From AP-15 sp963772965 (GTDB lineage Bacteria; Pseudomonadota; Alphaproteobacteria; ATCC43930; CGMCC-115725), in assembly GCA_963772965.1 (NCBI GenBank), contig CAVYZU010000006.1, forward strand, positions 496,001 to 560,000: a DNA stretch of 64,000 nucleotides, given 5' to 3'. Each line of letters starts with the position of its first letter. The stretch's first letter is position 1. Positions 17,588 to 26,478 of this stretch are shown piece by piece. The position numbers and the translations under genes are program-made. The notes beneath the pieces are model-generated. The model did no database searches and had not been told where the DNA came from. It saw only the letters and a program-made list of their open reading frames with translations.

Positions 17588-18283
17588 ACGCGATCAGCAG
17601 ACTATCGCCGTGGACGGCGAAGCCGCTGACCGACGCGTCGAAAAACGAAAAATTCCGCGCCGTCATGGATCTGGCGGCGGAGCGCGTGATCCTCGGCCGG
17701 TCCGCAATCGTCACCGGCTGGGTAATCGGCGTCGTCGGCGTGGCGTGCTTTGCGGCCTCGATTTTTGGCTGGGTGACCCTGCTGCCGCTCAAGACGAGCG
17801 AGGTCAAATTCTACCTGGTGGACAAGAGCACCGGGATCATCGGCGAGCCGGTCGGCCTCCAGGATGCGCCCAAGCTGTTCGGTGCTTCGGTCGAGCGGCA
17901 ATACCTCAAGCGCTACATCGAAGCGCGCGAGGGCTGGGTCCCCGAGATGGACGAGCGCGACGACCGCGTCACCAAGCTGATGTCGACGCCGGATGAGCAG
18001 GCGCGCTACGCGGCCGGCCGCAACGCGCCACTGAGCCCGGCGAAGGCACTGGGCAAGGACGGTCATGTCAGCATCGAAAACTTACGCTTCCACCCGCTGG
18101 CACTGGCCAAGGACGGTGAGACGCGACGCTACTTGGTGCAGTTCGACCGCACCGTATGGCGCGGCGCAAACAAGGATCCGATGCAGCCGTGGAGTGCGAC
18201 CGTCGATTTCCAGTGGCATCCCGAATTGCCGATGCGGCCGGACGACCGCAGCGACAATCCCGGCGGGTTTCAGGTGCTGGGAT
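17584..18283 (+). pseudogene. virB8: VirB8 inner-membrane protein, 3' end cut by IS6 element
   Basis: VirB8 is the bitopic assembly factor linking inner and outer parts of the secretion machine. Starting at GTG 17584, it has a cytoplasmic N-terminus, one transmembrane helix (IVTGWVIGVVGVACFAASIF, about 38-57) and a periplasmic NTF2-like domain with AQRYLKRYIEAREGW-type and TVDFQWHP segments. At codon 233 (GGFQVLGW) the gene runs directly into the IS6 terminal repeat, so the last residues and all of virB9-virB11 and virD4 are absent. The remaining part lacks only a short tail, but the operon as a whole cannot build a channel. Confidence 0.85.
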
Positions 18284-19134
18284 GGCACCGTCAAGTTAGC
18301 CGAGAGCAGGCTTGGTGGGGAGCCGGGTGGTCGGGTAGACGGGCGGGATGACGACGCCTCGAGACCCGATTTACGCCGGTCATCGCTACCCCGCTACGAT
18401 CATCAGCTACGCGATATGGCTGTATTTTCGGTTCCCGTTGAGCCTGCGCATGGTCGAGGAGATGCTGGCCGCCCGCGGCATCTGTGTAACCCATGAGACA
18501 ATCCGGCAATGGGGTCTCAAATTCGGGCGGGAATTCGCCAACCGCATCCGGCAGCGCGCGCCTCGCCGTGGTGACAAATGGCACCTGGATGAGGTCGTCA
18601 TCGGCATCGCCGGGAAAAAGCATTGGCTCTGGCGTGCCGTCGACCAGGCCGGTTTTGTTCTCGATGTCCTGGTTCAGAGCCGGCGCGACAAGAAGGCCGC
18701 CAAACGCTTGTTCCGCAAGCTCCTCAAGAAGCAGGGTCGAGCCCCTCGGGTGCTCGTCACCGACAAGCTCAAGAGCTACGCCGCGGCCAAGCGGGAGATC
18801 ATGCCCGGGGTCGAGCATCGCCAGCACAAGGGCCTCAATAACCGGGCCGAAAACTCCCATCAACCGACCCGACGCCGAGAGCGGATCATGAAGCGGTTCA
18901 AATCGCCGCGGCATGTGCAGCGGTTTCTGGCCACCCATGATCAGATCGCCAACGTTTTTACCCGCCGCTCCAACCAAGACACCGCCGCGACGTTTCGTTC
19001 CGACCGCAACCAAGCATTCACCACCTGGGCCGAGGTCACCGGCGTAGCGATGGCTGCTTAATCACGTCTGTCGACGGCCCGCACCCCTCCCTCTGCGCCT
19101 TTCGTCATCCGACATCCGACAACTTGACGGTGCC
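18284..19134 (+). mobile_element. IS6-family element, copy 1
   Basis: An 851-bp element with 14-bp terminal inverted repeats GGCACCGTCAAGTT at both ends and one transposase gene. An apparently identical copy of the same length lies at 19405-20255 in reverse orientation. The left flank GCTGGGAT is inside virB8. The right flank CTCCAATG is the reverse complement of the outer flank of copy 2. IS6 elements transpose replicatively and make 8-bp target duplications, so these flanks record an intramolecular inversion. Confidence 0.92.
18348..19061 (+). CDS. IS6-family DDE transposase, copy 1
   Basis: This 237-residue transposase has an N-terminal helical DNA-binding part (SLRMVEEMLAARGICVTHET) and the IS6-type catalytic core: DKWHLDEVVI, LVTDKLKSY and NNRAENSHQPTRRRER, which hold the two aspartates and the glutamate. 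It is intact and its translation is the same as that of the copy on the other strand at 19478-20191. It catalyses replicative cointegrate or inversion events. Confidence 0.93.
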   Translation: MTTPRDPIYAGHRYPATIISYAIWLYFRFPLSLRMVEEMLAARGICVTHETIRQWGLKFGREFANRIRQRAPRRGDKWHLDEVVIGIAGKKHWLWRAVDQAGFVLDVLVQSRRDKKAAKRLFRKLLKKQGRAPRVLVTDKLKSYAAAKREIMPGVEHRQHKGLNNRAENSHQPTRRRERIMKRFKSPRHVQRFLATHDQIANVFTRRSNQDTAATFRSDRNQAFTTWAEVTGVAMAA

Positions 19135-19404
19135 CTCCAATGGAGGTAAAATGCAGGTGCCATCATTGTCGCACACAGGCACCTAAGGTGTCTGACATGC
19201 CGCAAAACGCGTACGCTGCATTTCCGGAGCTAACCGTGGTGGAGTTGCGCACCATCCGAAGCTCCTTGGAAGGGCTGGCCGGCTCCCAGAGACCTTCGGT
19301 TCGCCAGATTTCGATGTCGGATATCGGCTTTGTGGAAAACTCCTTCGGGTGGCATATCCTTGTGATCGGCGGCATGCCCAAATCTTGGCCCCATGAGCCA
19401 GAAG
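19135..19404. other. 270-bp inverted segment between the two IS6 copies
   Basis: This segment is bounded by the two IS6 copies. It carries a plus-strand frame (from ATG 19197, MPQNAYAAFPELTVVELRTI, through ISMSDIGFVENSFGWHILVI) that runs into copy 2, and a shorter minus-strand frame. Neither is recognised. Because the flanks show an inversion, the segment originally continued, in the opposite orientation, into the DNA now beginning at 20264. Confidence 0.5.
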
Positions 19405-20255
19405 GGCACCGTCAAGTTGTCGGATGTCGGATGACGAAAGGCGCAGAGGGAGGGGTGCGGGCCGTCGACAGACGTGATTAAGCAGCCATCGCTACGCCGG
19501 TGACCTCGGCCCAGGTGGTGAATGCTTGGTTGCGGTCGGAACGAAACGTCGCGGCGGTGTCTTGGTTGGAGCGGCGGGTAAAAACGTTGGCGATCTGATC
19601 ATGGGTGGCCAGAAACCGCTGCACATGCCGCGGCGATTTGAACCGCTTCATGATCCGCTCTCGGCGTCGGGTCGGTTGATGGGAGTTTTCGGCCCGGTTA
19701 TTGAGGCCCTTGTGCTGGCGATGCTCGACCCCGGGCATGATCTCCCGCTTGGCCGCGGCGTAGCTCTTGAGCTTGTCGGTGACGAGCACCCGAGGGGCTC
19801 GACCCTGCTTCTTGAGGAGCTTGCGGAACAAGCGTTTGGCGGCCTTCTTGTCGCGCCGGCTCTGAACCAGGACATCGAGAACAAAACCGGCCTGGTCGAC
19901 GGCACGCCAGAGCCAATGCTTTTTCCCGGCGATGCCGATGACGACCTCATCCAGGTGCCATTTGTCACCACGGCGAGGCGCGCGCTGCCGGATGCGGTTG
20001 GCGAATTCCCGCCCGAATTTGAGACCCCATTGCCGGATTGTCTCATGGGTTACACAGATGCCGCGGGCGGCCAGCATCTCCTCGACCATGCGCAGGCTCA
20101 ACGGGAACCGAAAATACAGCCATATCGCGTAGCTGATGATCGTAGCGGGGTAGCGATGACCGGCGTAAATCGGGTCTCGAGGCGTCGTCATCCCGCCCGT
20201 CTACCCGACCACCCGGCTCCCCACCAAGCCTGCTCTCGGCTAACTTGACGGTGCC
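19405..20255 (-). mobile_element. IS6-family element, copy 2 (inverted)
   Basis: A second 851-bp copy of the IS6 element in reverse orientation, with GGCACCGTCAAGTT ends. Its outer flank CATTGGAG (20256-20263) is the reverse complement of CTCCAATG at 19135-19142. If the 270-bp segment between the copies is turned back, this copy becomes flanked by a perfect 8-bp direct repeat, the expected IS6 footprint. The inner flank is GCCAGAAG. Confidence 0.92.
19478..20191 (-). CDS. IS6-family DDE transposase, copy 2
   Basis: The translation is identical to the transposase at 18348-19061, 237 residues with the same HLDEVV, VTDKLKSY and RAENSH catalytic segments. Identity between the copies implies recent duplication, or gene conversion, and so a recent date for the inversion that truncated the secretion operon. 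Intact and probably active. Confidence 0.93.
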   Translation of the reverse strand: MTTPRDPIYAGHRYPATIISYAIWLYFRFPLSLRMVEEMLAARGICVTHETIRQWGLKFGREFANRIRQRAPRRGDKWHLDEVVIGIAGKKHWLWRAVDQAGFVLDVLVQSRRDKKAAKRLFRKLLKKQGRAPRVLVTDKLKSYAAAKREIMPGVEHRQHKGLNNRAENSHQPTRRRERIMKRFKSPRHVQRFLATHDQIANVFTRRSNQDTAATFRSDRNQAFTTWAEVTGVAMAA

Positions 20256-20640
20256 CATTGGAGGGATATTCGTACTTCTCAAGTATGCAACCTACGACCG
20301 AGGTGTGTACCGAAAGTTGCCCAGTTATGGGGGAAGTATGGAAGGATGGTGACGGATTGAATCCGTCCGAAGCCGCATAAGCGTCAATCTTCGAAAAGAG
20401 AGGGTGGCCCCGCGCGAGCGGCTGCTCGCGCGACAGTTAGCCACGATCTGGGCTAAATCAATATCTTGTGTTTCTGCACTGTCGGCGGTTTCTGTCAAAG
20501 ATGTATAAGCGCCATTATGTTGAGTGAAGAAAATCCGCCCGCGCCGCATAACATCGAGTTCTGCTGGTGTGGACGGCCCCCGACGGCATCAAGCGTGCCA
20601 GAATGAGATCGCTGAAGATCTCAGACAAAGGAGGCCGTCC
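20256..20640. other. Unassigned stretch and IS110 left-end region
   Basis: No gene is supported. The last 80 bp, ending in AAAGGAGG just before 20641, look like the upstream region of the IS110 fragment that follows. A minus-strand frame at 20325-20549 has no recognisable features. Composition is less GC-rich than the surroundings. Confidence 0.4.
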
Positions 20641-20837
20641 GTGGAACAGATTAGCCGAATTGGCATGGATACGTCGAAGCACATTTTCCAGCTTCACGGA
20701 GTAAACACCGCCGAGCAGCCGGTTTTGCGCAAGAAGCTGCGCCGCAAGGAAATGTTCGCATTTCTTGAGACGCTTGCACCGACGGTGATTGCAATCGAAG
20801 CCTGCGGTGCAAGTCACCATTGTGCGCGGCAGCTGCA
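20641..20837 (+). pseudogene. IS110-family transposase, N-terminal fragment
   Basis: From GTG 20641, preceded by AAAGGAGG, the frame reads ISRIGMDTSKHIFQLHGVN, then LRKKLRRKEMFAFLE and TVIAIEACGASHH. This is the N-terminal DEDD domain of an IS110 transposase, with the first aspartate in GMDTSK and the glutamate in IEACG. After about 65 residues similarity stops and the frame ends in unrelated sequence. It is a truncated relic, unlike the IS110 genes at 24083 and 37312. Confidence 0.8.
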
Positions 20838-20900
20838 GCTTCGTCACCGGCTGGTGATCCCGCCGAGCTTGGCCTTGCCCGCATATAATTACAGGTCAGA

Positions 20901-21045
20901 TTACGGCGCGCCGAGATCGCTGCGCTGACGGTCGGCGACCTGCACCAGAACGGCGGCTATGACTTATTGCGGGTAATGCGCAAGGGCGGTCGCCGCGCCG
21001 CGCCGGCGATCAACCCGCAGACCACCGCGCGATCGCGCAGCGCTA
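20901..21045 (+). pseudogene. Tyrosine recombinase fragment
   Basis: About 48 codons read LRRAEIAALTVGDLHQNGGY and LLRVMRKGGRRAAPAINPQT. This is the box I region of a tyrosine recombinase: the catalytic arginine followed by a Leu-x-x-x-Asp-Leu and the beta-hairpin with Lys-Gly-Gly. No start and no C-terminal catalytic residues remain. It abuts the IS110 fragment, suggesting a deletion joint at about 20840-20900. Confidence 0.6.
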
Positions 21046-21417
21046 GAGCGGCACGATCACGTTTTGGGCCGTACCTTCCATTAGGAACGTCTGCCAGGTA
21101 GTCGGGTGATGCGGGACAGAGTTCGGTCCACTGAACTCCTCGCGTATGGCAACCGTGGTAAAGCCAACCGTCTGCTCACCGGGAACTTCGATTTCCGGTA
21201 GGAAAAAGGCGAAGGTCGTGCCGCCGGTGTCGATCGACCTCACGAGCGGAACCGAAACGAGTGAGCCGAGAGCCGTCGAATCAGTATGGATCTCGCTTGG
21301 TTTGAAGCTCTTGGAGGAGGATCCATGTTTATAGGTCAGCGCCGGGAATGCGGGATTGGCTCCGATCGTGTAGTCGACCTCGATGTGATGTCCCCTGAGT
21401 GTGAACTTATTCGCCAT
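21043..21417 (-). CDS. Hypothetical beta-rich protein
   Basis: This 124-residue protein is not recognised. Starting at the ATG at 21417, six bases after GGAG, it reads MANKFTLRGHHIEVDYTIGA and continues with alternating polar and hydrophobic strands (TTFAFFLPEIEVPGEQTVGF, then TVAIREEFSG) and a short C-terminus. It has no signal peptide, no membrane helix and no cysteine. The pattern suggests a small beta-sandwich cytoplasmic protein. It lies alone between mobile fragments, so transfer is likely. Function unknown. Confidence 0.55.
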   Translation of the reverse strand: MANKFTLRGHHIEVDYTIGANPAFPALTYKHGSSSKSFKPSEIHTDSTALGSLVSVPLVRSIDTGGTTFAFFLPEIEVPGEQTVGFTTVAIREEFSGPNSVPHHPTTWQTFLMEGTAQNVIVPL

Positions 21418-21962
21418 ACCAAGCTCCATAATACGAGGGTGGGTGATATGCAAAACGCCCGGGTCCACCGAGCGGCATATCACTGACATCGAAACAATAC
21501 GGGCTTCGCTAACACGTCAATGTGAGCTGCATCACGCCAATGGAAATATGCTCCGCTGCAGCGCCAGATGGCGCATATCAGCCTGGTCGGGTGGCGCGGC
21601 TGCGGCAGCATCGGCGGCAGGGATGGCGAGGTCGGCGTCGCTGCGGTCGAGCTGGTCGAGGTCCATATCAATCAGATTAAGCAATCTATTCATAATCTGC
21701 GCCTGCAATAGATTATTGAAAGGTAAATTGCGAGGAAACCTGATGGCCGCAAAACCCGTTCGCAAACGGACGCTTGCGTAAGCCACTGGATATCGTGCCT
21801 TTCGTCCAAGCGTACGATTTTGGACAAATCGTACGGTGACCCCTCCCTGAGCAGGGGCCGCGTCGGCGGCCCGCATGAGGCATGCGTGAGGGACCGTCAC
21901 CCGCAGGGCGGAGACGGGCGCGTCCATATCGGCGCGCCCAAGGCAGGGCGGTCCGGCTTGAC
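21418..21962. other. Unassigned stretch before the toxin-antitoxin operator
   Basis: I see no secure gene. A 53-codon minus-strand frame from ATG 21693 (MNRLLNLIDMDLDQLDRSDA) is acidic and might be a peptide gene, but support is weak. A 12-codon plus-strand frame near 21743 (MAAKPVRKRTLA) follows GCGAGG and may be a decayed gene start. The right part has two GC-rich hairpin-prone runs and leads into the promoter of the next pair. Confidence 0.35.
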
Positions 21963-21990
21963 CTAAATGTATCTTTCATGATACATTTAG
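21963..21990. promoter_or_regulatory. Palindromic operator of the toxin-antitoxin pair
   Basis: CTAAATGTATC (21963-21973) and GATACATTTAG (21980-21990) are perfect 11-base inverted arms with a 6-base centre, ending 15 bp before the toxin ATG. A TTGACC box just upstream (near 21958) could be a -35 element overlapped by the palindrome. Autorepression by the XRE antitoxin encoded at 22356 is the usual arrangement and is inferred here. Confidence 0.7.
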
Positions 21991-22005
21991 CGGCTAGGAA
22001 CATGG

Positions 22006-22359
22006 ATGAATGCACCACGCCTGGCCGAGATACCGATTGTTTTCTATCGCACGTCAGGAGGAGCAGAGCCGGTGCTCGAATGGCTGAGAAGTCTGCCGGC
22101 CGAAGATCGGCGGGCGATCGGTACCGACCTCGCTACGGTGCAGTTTGGCTGGCCGGTCGGCATGCCGCTCTGCCGGTCTCTCGGTGAAGGTTTGTGGGAG
22201 GTGCGCAGCCGACTGCCAAGTCGCCGGATCGCTCGTCTGCTGTTTTTCGTCCACGAGGACCAAATCGGCGTGGTGCATGGGTTCATCAAGAAGACGCAGA
22301 AAACGCCGCCCAATGATCTCGATCTCGCACGGCGCCGGATGAAGGAGATGCGGGCATGA
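22006..22359 (+). CDS. RelE/HigB-type toxin (Gp49-like)
   Basis: This 117-residue toxin belongs to the phage Gp49-like branch of the RelE superfamily, whose members cleave mRNA at the ribosome. Visible marks are PVLEWLRSLPAEDRRAIG, the strand GLWEVRSRLPSRRIARLLFF with the basic residues typical of the active site, and HGFIKKTQKTPPNDLDLARR, the standard C-terminal helix. It overlaps the antitoxin gene by 4 bp (ATGA). Gene order toxin-first matches HigBA. Both genes are intact, so this pair is probably functional. Confidence 0.85.
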   Translation: MNAPRLAEIPIVFYRTSGGAEPVLEWLRSLPAEDRRAIGTDLATVQFGWPVGMPLCRSLGEGLWEVRSRLPSRRIARLLFFVHEDQIGVVHGFIKKTQKTPPNDLDLARRRMKEMRA

Positions 22360-22640
22360 CGAAAAAGAACCCCCACTGGGGAACGACGCTCGACACCTTC
22401 CTCACCGAGGAAGGCATTCGGGAGGCGGCCAAGACCGAGGCCGTCACCCGCGTCATCGCCTGGCAGCTGCAGCAGGAGATGGACCGTCAGGGCATCAGCA
22501 AGGCCCAGCTTGCCGAGCGCATGCACACAAGCCGCGCGCAGATCGATCGCATCCTCAAAGCCAAGGGCAACATTACCATTGAAAGCCTGCAACGCGCGGC
22601 AGCGCTCGTGGGCCGCGAGCTGCGCCTCGAGCTGGTCTAA
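22356..22640 (+). CDS. HigA-type XRE antitoxin
   Basis: This 94-residue antitoxin has an N-terminal helix (FLTEEGIREAAKTEAVTRVI) that contacts the toxin and a Cro/C1 helix-turn-helix at about 45-80 (DRQGISKAQLAERMHTSRAQ, then ILKAKGNITIESLQRAA). It ends in ELRLEL. It should neutralise the upstream toxin and repress the operon through the palindrome at 21963-21990. Start and toxin stop share ATGA, so translation is coupled. Confidence 0.87.
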   Translation: MTKKNPHWGTTLDTFLTEEGIREAAKTEAVTRVIAWQLQQEMDRQGISKAQLAERMHTSRAQIDRILKAKGNITIESLQRAAALVGRELRLELV

Positions 22641-22723
22641 CAGCACAGGACCCAGTGACCCTTGTGCATTCCCGATTTCCCGGTAGGTTGGATCTGTCGT
22701 TCTGCTTTCGTTTATAGATTTAG

Positions 22724-22903
22724 ATGGTCGGTGATCCTTTCACGCTTCGTATTTCCGTCCCGGACGGCGATCCGGAAGGTGTGCGCATCATCGATCGCAT
22801 GAACTGGACCGGGCTCGGCATCGTCTTCCCGCGCGAGAAATGGCCTACGACGAGACCGCGCCGGGAATTCGGACGGCCCGGTGTCTACATCCTGACCGGG
22901 ACG
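22724..22903 (+). pseudogene. GIY-YIG nuclease-family protein, N-terminal fragment
   Basis: The frame reads FTLRISVPDGDPEGVRIIDR, MNWTGLGIVFPREKWP and EFGRPGVYILTG, the N-terminal region that precedes and begins the GIY-YIG fold in a family of small bacterial nucleases. The second half of the core (Tyr-Ile-Gly) is missing because sequence after about 22903 is unrelated. It is a truncated gene cut where the integrase begins. Confidence 0.6.
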
Positions 22904-22932
22904 AGATTGGTGACCCACTCTTTCATGACCGG

Positions 22933-23926
22933 CTATAGCCGAATTCTCTCCACCTCATCCTGGGTGAGCCGCTCCTTGGTCCGGTCGTAGAGCTTCGTCG
23001 TGCGCGGGCTCTCATGCGCCGCCATTGATTGCGCGTGCTCGAGCGCCCCGCCATTGCGGAGATAGGCGGTAATCCCTGTCGCTCGGAATGTATGGTTTGC
23101 CGATCGGCGCCATGATGCCGGCTGCGGCCGCGCGGCGCCGGATCATGGTCCAGGCTGCGGACTGGTTCATCGGCTGCGCCGTGAGAACGTGCGCGTTGTG
23201 GCCGGGGCTGGTGCGGAACAGGAAACCTTTGCGATCATCTGCGATGCCGGCGGCGGCGATATAAGCGTGCAGTGCTTCAGCAAGGGCGTGATGACACGGC
23301 ATCTCGTGGTGCTTGCCGCCTTTCTCATGGAGGCGAAGGCGCCAGCCGGCGCCCTGGGGCCGAAGATCCTCCACCTTCATCTTCAGCGCCGCGGTGATAC
23401 GCGCGAAGGAATAGGTGAGCGTGGCGATGAGCGCCCGGTCGCGAAGATCGCGCACCGTCTCGGTCGGGATCGAATTCATCAGCCGGCGCCATTCATCGCC
23501 CTCGAGCACGGGCGTCTTTCCGGTCTTCACGACATGCTTCGGTCCTCGCACGGCCGCAGCCGGATTCATCGGCACGACCTGGCCGGTGATGAGCCAGTCG
23601 AACAGCATGCGCACCGCGGCGAGCTGCTGCTTCACACCCGGCGCCCCGTGTTTCTCCTGAACCTCCTCGATCGAAGCCGCGACGTCGAACGGCCGGATGT
23701 TGGTGAGCGAAAGCCCGCGCGTCTCGCACCAGGCGAAGAACCGGCTGCAGGCGCGCGCATAGGCGCCACGCGTGTGCGGGTTGCGGATGTTCGCGGTGAA
23801 GAATTCAACGTAGCGCCAGCTAGCCTGGTCACCGACGGCCGCGATCAGCGCCGGCACTATATAGGTGTCGGCCGGGTTCGTGAGCGCAGTCGGCTGGACT
23901 ATGGCGGGTAGCTGATCGGGACGCAT
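22933..23926 (-). pseudogene. Tyrosine recombinase (site-specific integrase), frameshifted
   Basis: The minus strand encodes an almost full integrase. It has a SAM-like core-binding domain (NIRNPHTRGAYARACSRFFA), a box I arginine in TYSFARITAALKMKVEDL, and a KGGKHHEMPCHHALAEAL segment. The frame then breaks after MAPIG near 23090; the next frame supplies HTFRATGITAYLRNGG, MAAHESPRTTKLYDRT with the catalytic His-x-x-Arg, His and nucleophilic tyrosine, ending at TAG 22933-22935. One base lost between the two frames explains it. It may have moved the neighbouring cassette before breaking. Confidence 0.8.
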
Positions 23927-24082
23927 CGTTCCCCTTCTATACCAGATCTCTCCTGAATGATAAAGATCCTATGGGGACCGTCGATTACCGGGGTTGATAC
24001 GCTCAGCACCGCCAATCACGCATCGAGGAGGAACCGATGCTCCCCAGTATCCGCCATATTTCAACCGAGCAAACCGCAATCT

Positions 24083-25205
24083 GTGCAACCTGATCTGGCG
24101 CTTTATGCGTCACTGGAACTGAGTTCGATCGACATGGCTTATCACCTGCCTTTCGCCCGACAGGAACCGGATGTCGAAGTACTCGACACCGGGCGGCGAT
24201 GGTGGCGCGCTGCTCGGTCTGCTGGAGCGCATGCGAGTAAGGGCTCAGCAACTGACGGGGCGTCCAGTGAAGATTGTGGCAATCCAAGAAGCTGGACTGG
24301 ACGGCTTTTGGGTCCACCGGCTGTTGGAAGCAAACGGCATTGAAAGTCATGTTGTCGACCCGGCGTCCATTGCTGTGCCGAGACGCCGGCGGCGAGCCAA
24401 GATCGATGCGATCGACGGCGAGACGCTTTTGAGGACGCTGCTAGCGTGGACGCGCGGAGAACCACGTGTCTGTGCGATGGTTGTGCCGCCAACCCCGGAA
24501 GAGGAAGACCGTCGGCGGGTATGCCGCGAGCGCGCGATACTGTTGCAGGAGCGGATCCGGCACACGAACCGCATCGCGGGGCTGCTTGCCGGACAGGGCA
24601 TCACGGGCTTCAATCCGTTGCATAAGGACCGCCGGCAGCGGCTCGACGCGGCTCGCACAGGGGACGGTCGTCCGCTTCCGCACCAACTGAAGGCCGAGAT
24701 CCTGCGCGAGATCGAGCTGATCGAATTACTCCTACGCCAGATCGCCGATGTTGAGGCCGCGCGCGAGGTCCTCGCCGGGCCCAAGACCGCCAAGGCCCCA
24801 TCTCCGGTCGTTCTTCTCAAGCAGCTCAAAGGCATCGGTCCGGAGATCGCTTCAGTCCTTTACTTCGAGGGCCTGTTCCGAAGCTTTGGCAATCGCCGCC
24901 AGCTGGCGGCCTATGCCGGGCTCGCGCCGACCCCGTGGCGGAGCGGCACGGTCGACCAGGAGCAAGGCATCTCCAAAGCTGGTAATCCGCGTCTGCGCCG
25001 CACCATGATAGAGCTCGCTTGGTTATGGCAGCGCCATCAGCCTGCCAGCGCCTTGAGCCGTTGGTTCCACACCCGCGTCGGCAGAGAACGCGGGCGGATC
25101 CGCCGGATTTCGATCGTTGCGCTCGCCCGCAAGCTGTTGATTGCGGTCTGGCGCTATGTAACCCAGGGCGAAGTTCCCGAGGGCGCCGTGCTGAAGGCCG
25201 CATAG
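24083..25205 (+). pseudogene. IS110-family transposase, 5' frameshift
   Basis: A long frame from ATG 24171 encodes most of an IS110 transposase: VAIQEAGLDGFWVHRLLEAN, the DEDD-domain AKIDAIDGETLLRTLLAW, and the C-terminal serine-domain region LKQLKGIGPEIASVLYFEG and LAAYAGLAPTPWRSG. The expected first codons lie in another frame just upstream (GTG 24083, QPDLALYASLELS), followed by WLITCLSPDRNRM in the main frame, so one indel falls at about 24128-24138. IS110 elements use a bridge RNA to choose targets. Confidence 0.75.
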
Positions 25206-25500
25206 CGCGGGCTGCAATCCGAAACGACCATTACAGTATCCACCGAGGAGAACTCCTCGTCGGATCTTGGTGGGTGGGCCGCATAACGTCCTGGCTGCAA
25301 GATGCCGCGGTAAAGATTGGCCCCATCCTCCCGAGCCCGGTGACCTCGAGTACGAGGGATTTTGGTGTTAGCCGCTCCGAGCGGCGACCGGATGTGAGGT
25401 TCTGCGGCACGGTGCTGCTGCAGCTGACCAAGCGGCTCGAACCAAGATCCAATCCAAGGAAACTATCAGCATGACCGAATGACCAGTTGACCCGGCCAGT
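25206..25500. other. Non-coding 3' flank of the IS110 element
   Basis: About 295 bp without genes follow the transposase. In part of the IS110 family the non-coding end carries the structured bridge RNA, so this flank is a candidate, although I cannot fold it reliably by eye. Short inverted runs such as GAGGAGAACTCCTC near 25243-25256 are visible. The element probably ends near 25500, before the change to the next gene. Boundaries are approximate. Confidence 0.4.
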
Positions 25501-25590
25501 CCCCATGTGAGGACGTTATCACTAGCAAGATTCCCGAGTCGGGGCAGGGGACGTTACGGCTCCGGATCGAATCTTCCGGCGGCCGGTTTG

Positions 25591-25959
25591 TCAGGTTTTG
25601 CGGAGAATGCGCTCGATCTCGTCGAGGACGGCGCCATAGACCTCGGCGACCTGGGTAACCGTCATGCCGTACTTCACCCAGCTGCGGATGCGCGGAAAGT
25701 GCGATACGGGGATCGCGGCCATTGTCGGCCGCTCGGAGCTGGCCGGGGCTTTGATCTCCTCGACCTAAATCGCCGGCGGCGGGATTATTTGCAGCACACG
25801 CGGCTGGCGCGCTGACGGATCGGCCGGCGCGGTGTCCGGGGCTGATGGTCTGTCGACTGGCGGTTTCGATGTGAACAGCGCGTCCGCCGCCTGGCGCGCT
25901 CTCGTGATCCGCTCGCGATCATCGTCGCGGTGATGCGGGTGTTGCTGTCGGCTAAACAA
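25591..25959 (-). pseudogene. Hypothetical mobile-cassette protein with in-frame stop
   Basis: Read from TTG 25959, the product starts FSRQQHPHHRDDDRERITRA, RQAADALFTSKPPV, continues through a proline-rich linker, meets an in-frame TAG near 25768, and resumes with HFPRIRSWVKYGMTVTQVAE, VYGAVLDEIERILRK. The last 35 residues resemble a small helix-turn-helix. Proteins with this layout are found in alphaproteobacterial accessory DNA, unassigned. A downstream restart within the stop region is also possible, so the C-terminal part may still be made. Confidence 0.5.
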
Positions 25960-26194
25960 GATGTTGCTCCAAACGGTGGATCCGGTCGGATATCGAAAAT
26001 GGATTCGTGACTTTTGACAAGGAGCAAGAATCAAAAAAGTAGCAATCCTTGCTCCTCGAGGCGGGGCGTTCTTCCGCCGAGTATTTCGCCGAAGGGCTGG
26101 ATCTGGCGAGCGAATGTCCTGCTGATCGTGCGGTCAGAGGCAGAACCTCGGATCCTGGCGGTCCCGTAAATTTACCCAGCTCCTGCCCTTCCGG

Positions 26195-26392
26195 TTAGTG
26201 CACCGGGCCGGATGGTGTTGTGTTCGCAAGCTCGGCGACGGCCTCGGTGATCAGGCGCCAGACCGCGGCGCCCTCGTGATCGCGCTCGGCAGCGAGCTCG
26301 TCGGCGCGCCGCGCGCTCTGCGAATGGGCTTCGTCGCCATAGCGCTTGAGCATCAGGGCCGCGGCCCGCCAGATGTCGGCGTCAGGTATCAT
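26195..26392 (-). CDS. DUF6961-like small helical protein
   Basis: This 65-residue protein reads MIPDADIWRAAALMLKRYGD, EAHSQSARRADELAAERDHE and GAAVWRLITEAVAELA. The pattern Asp-x-x-x-Trp at the start and a central Trp-Arg-x-Ile matches small conserved DUF6961-type proteins of alphaproteobacteria. It should fold as three helices in the cytoplasm; no function is known. It is the last intact gene of the minus-strand cassette. Confidence 0.6.
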   Translation of the reverse strand: MIPDADIWRAAALMLKRYGDEAHSQSARRADELAAERDHEGAAVWRLITEAVAELANTTPSGPVH

Positions 26393-26478
26393 GGGACGAT
26401 CGTTTATGATGCGCGCTGGGCAAAAGATAACGAAAGCGTTGGACGCGCGGGAGAGGGCACGAGCGGAGGGCCGCGGAA

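Noticed and set aside
21532..21693. 53-codon acidic minus-strand frame
   Set aside because: No ribosome-binding site and no family; too weak to call as a gene.
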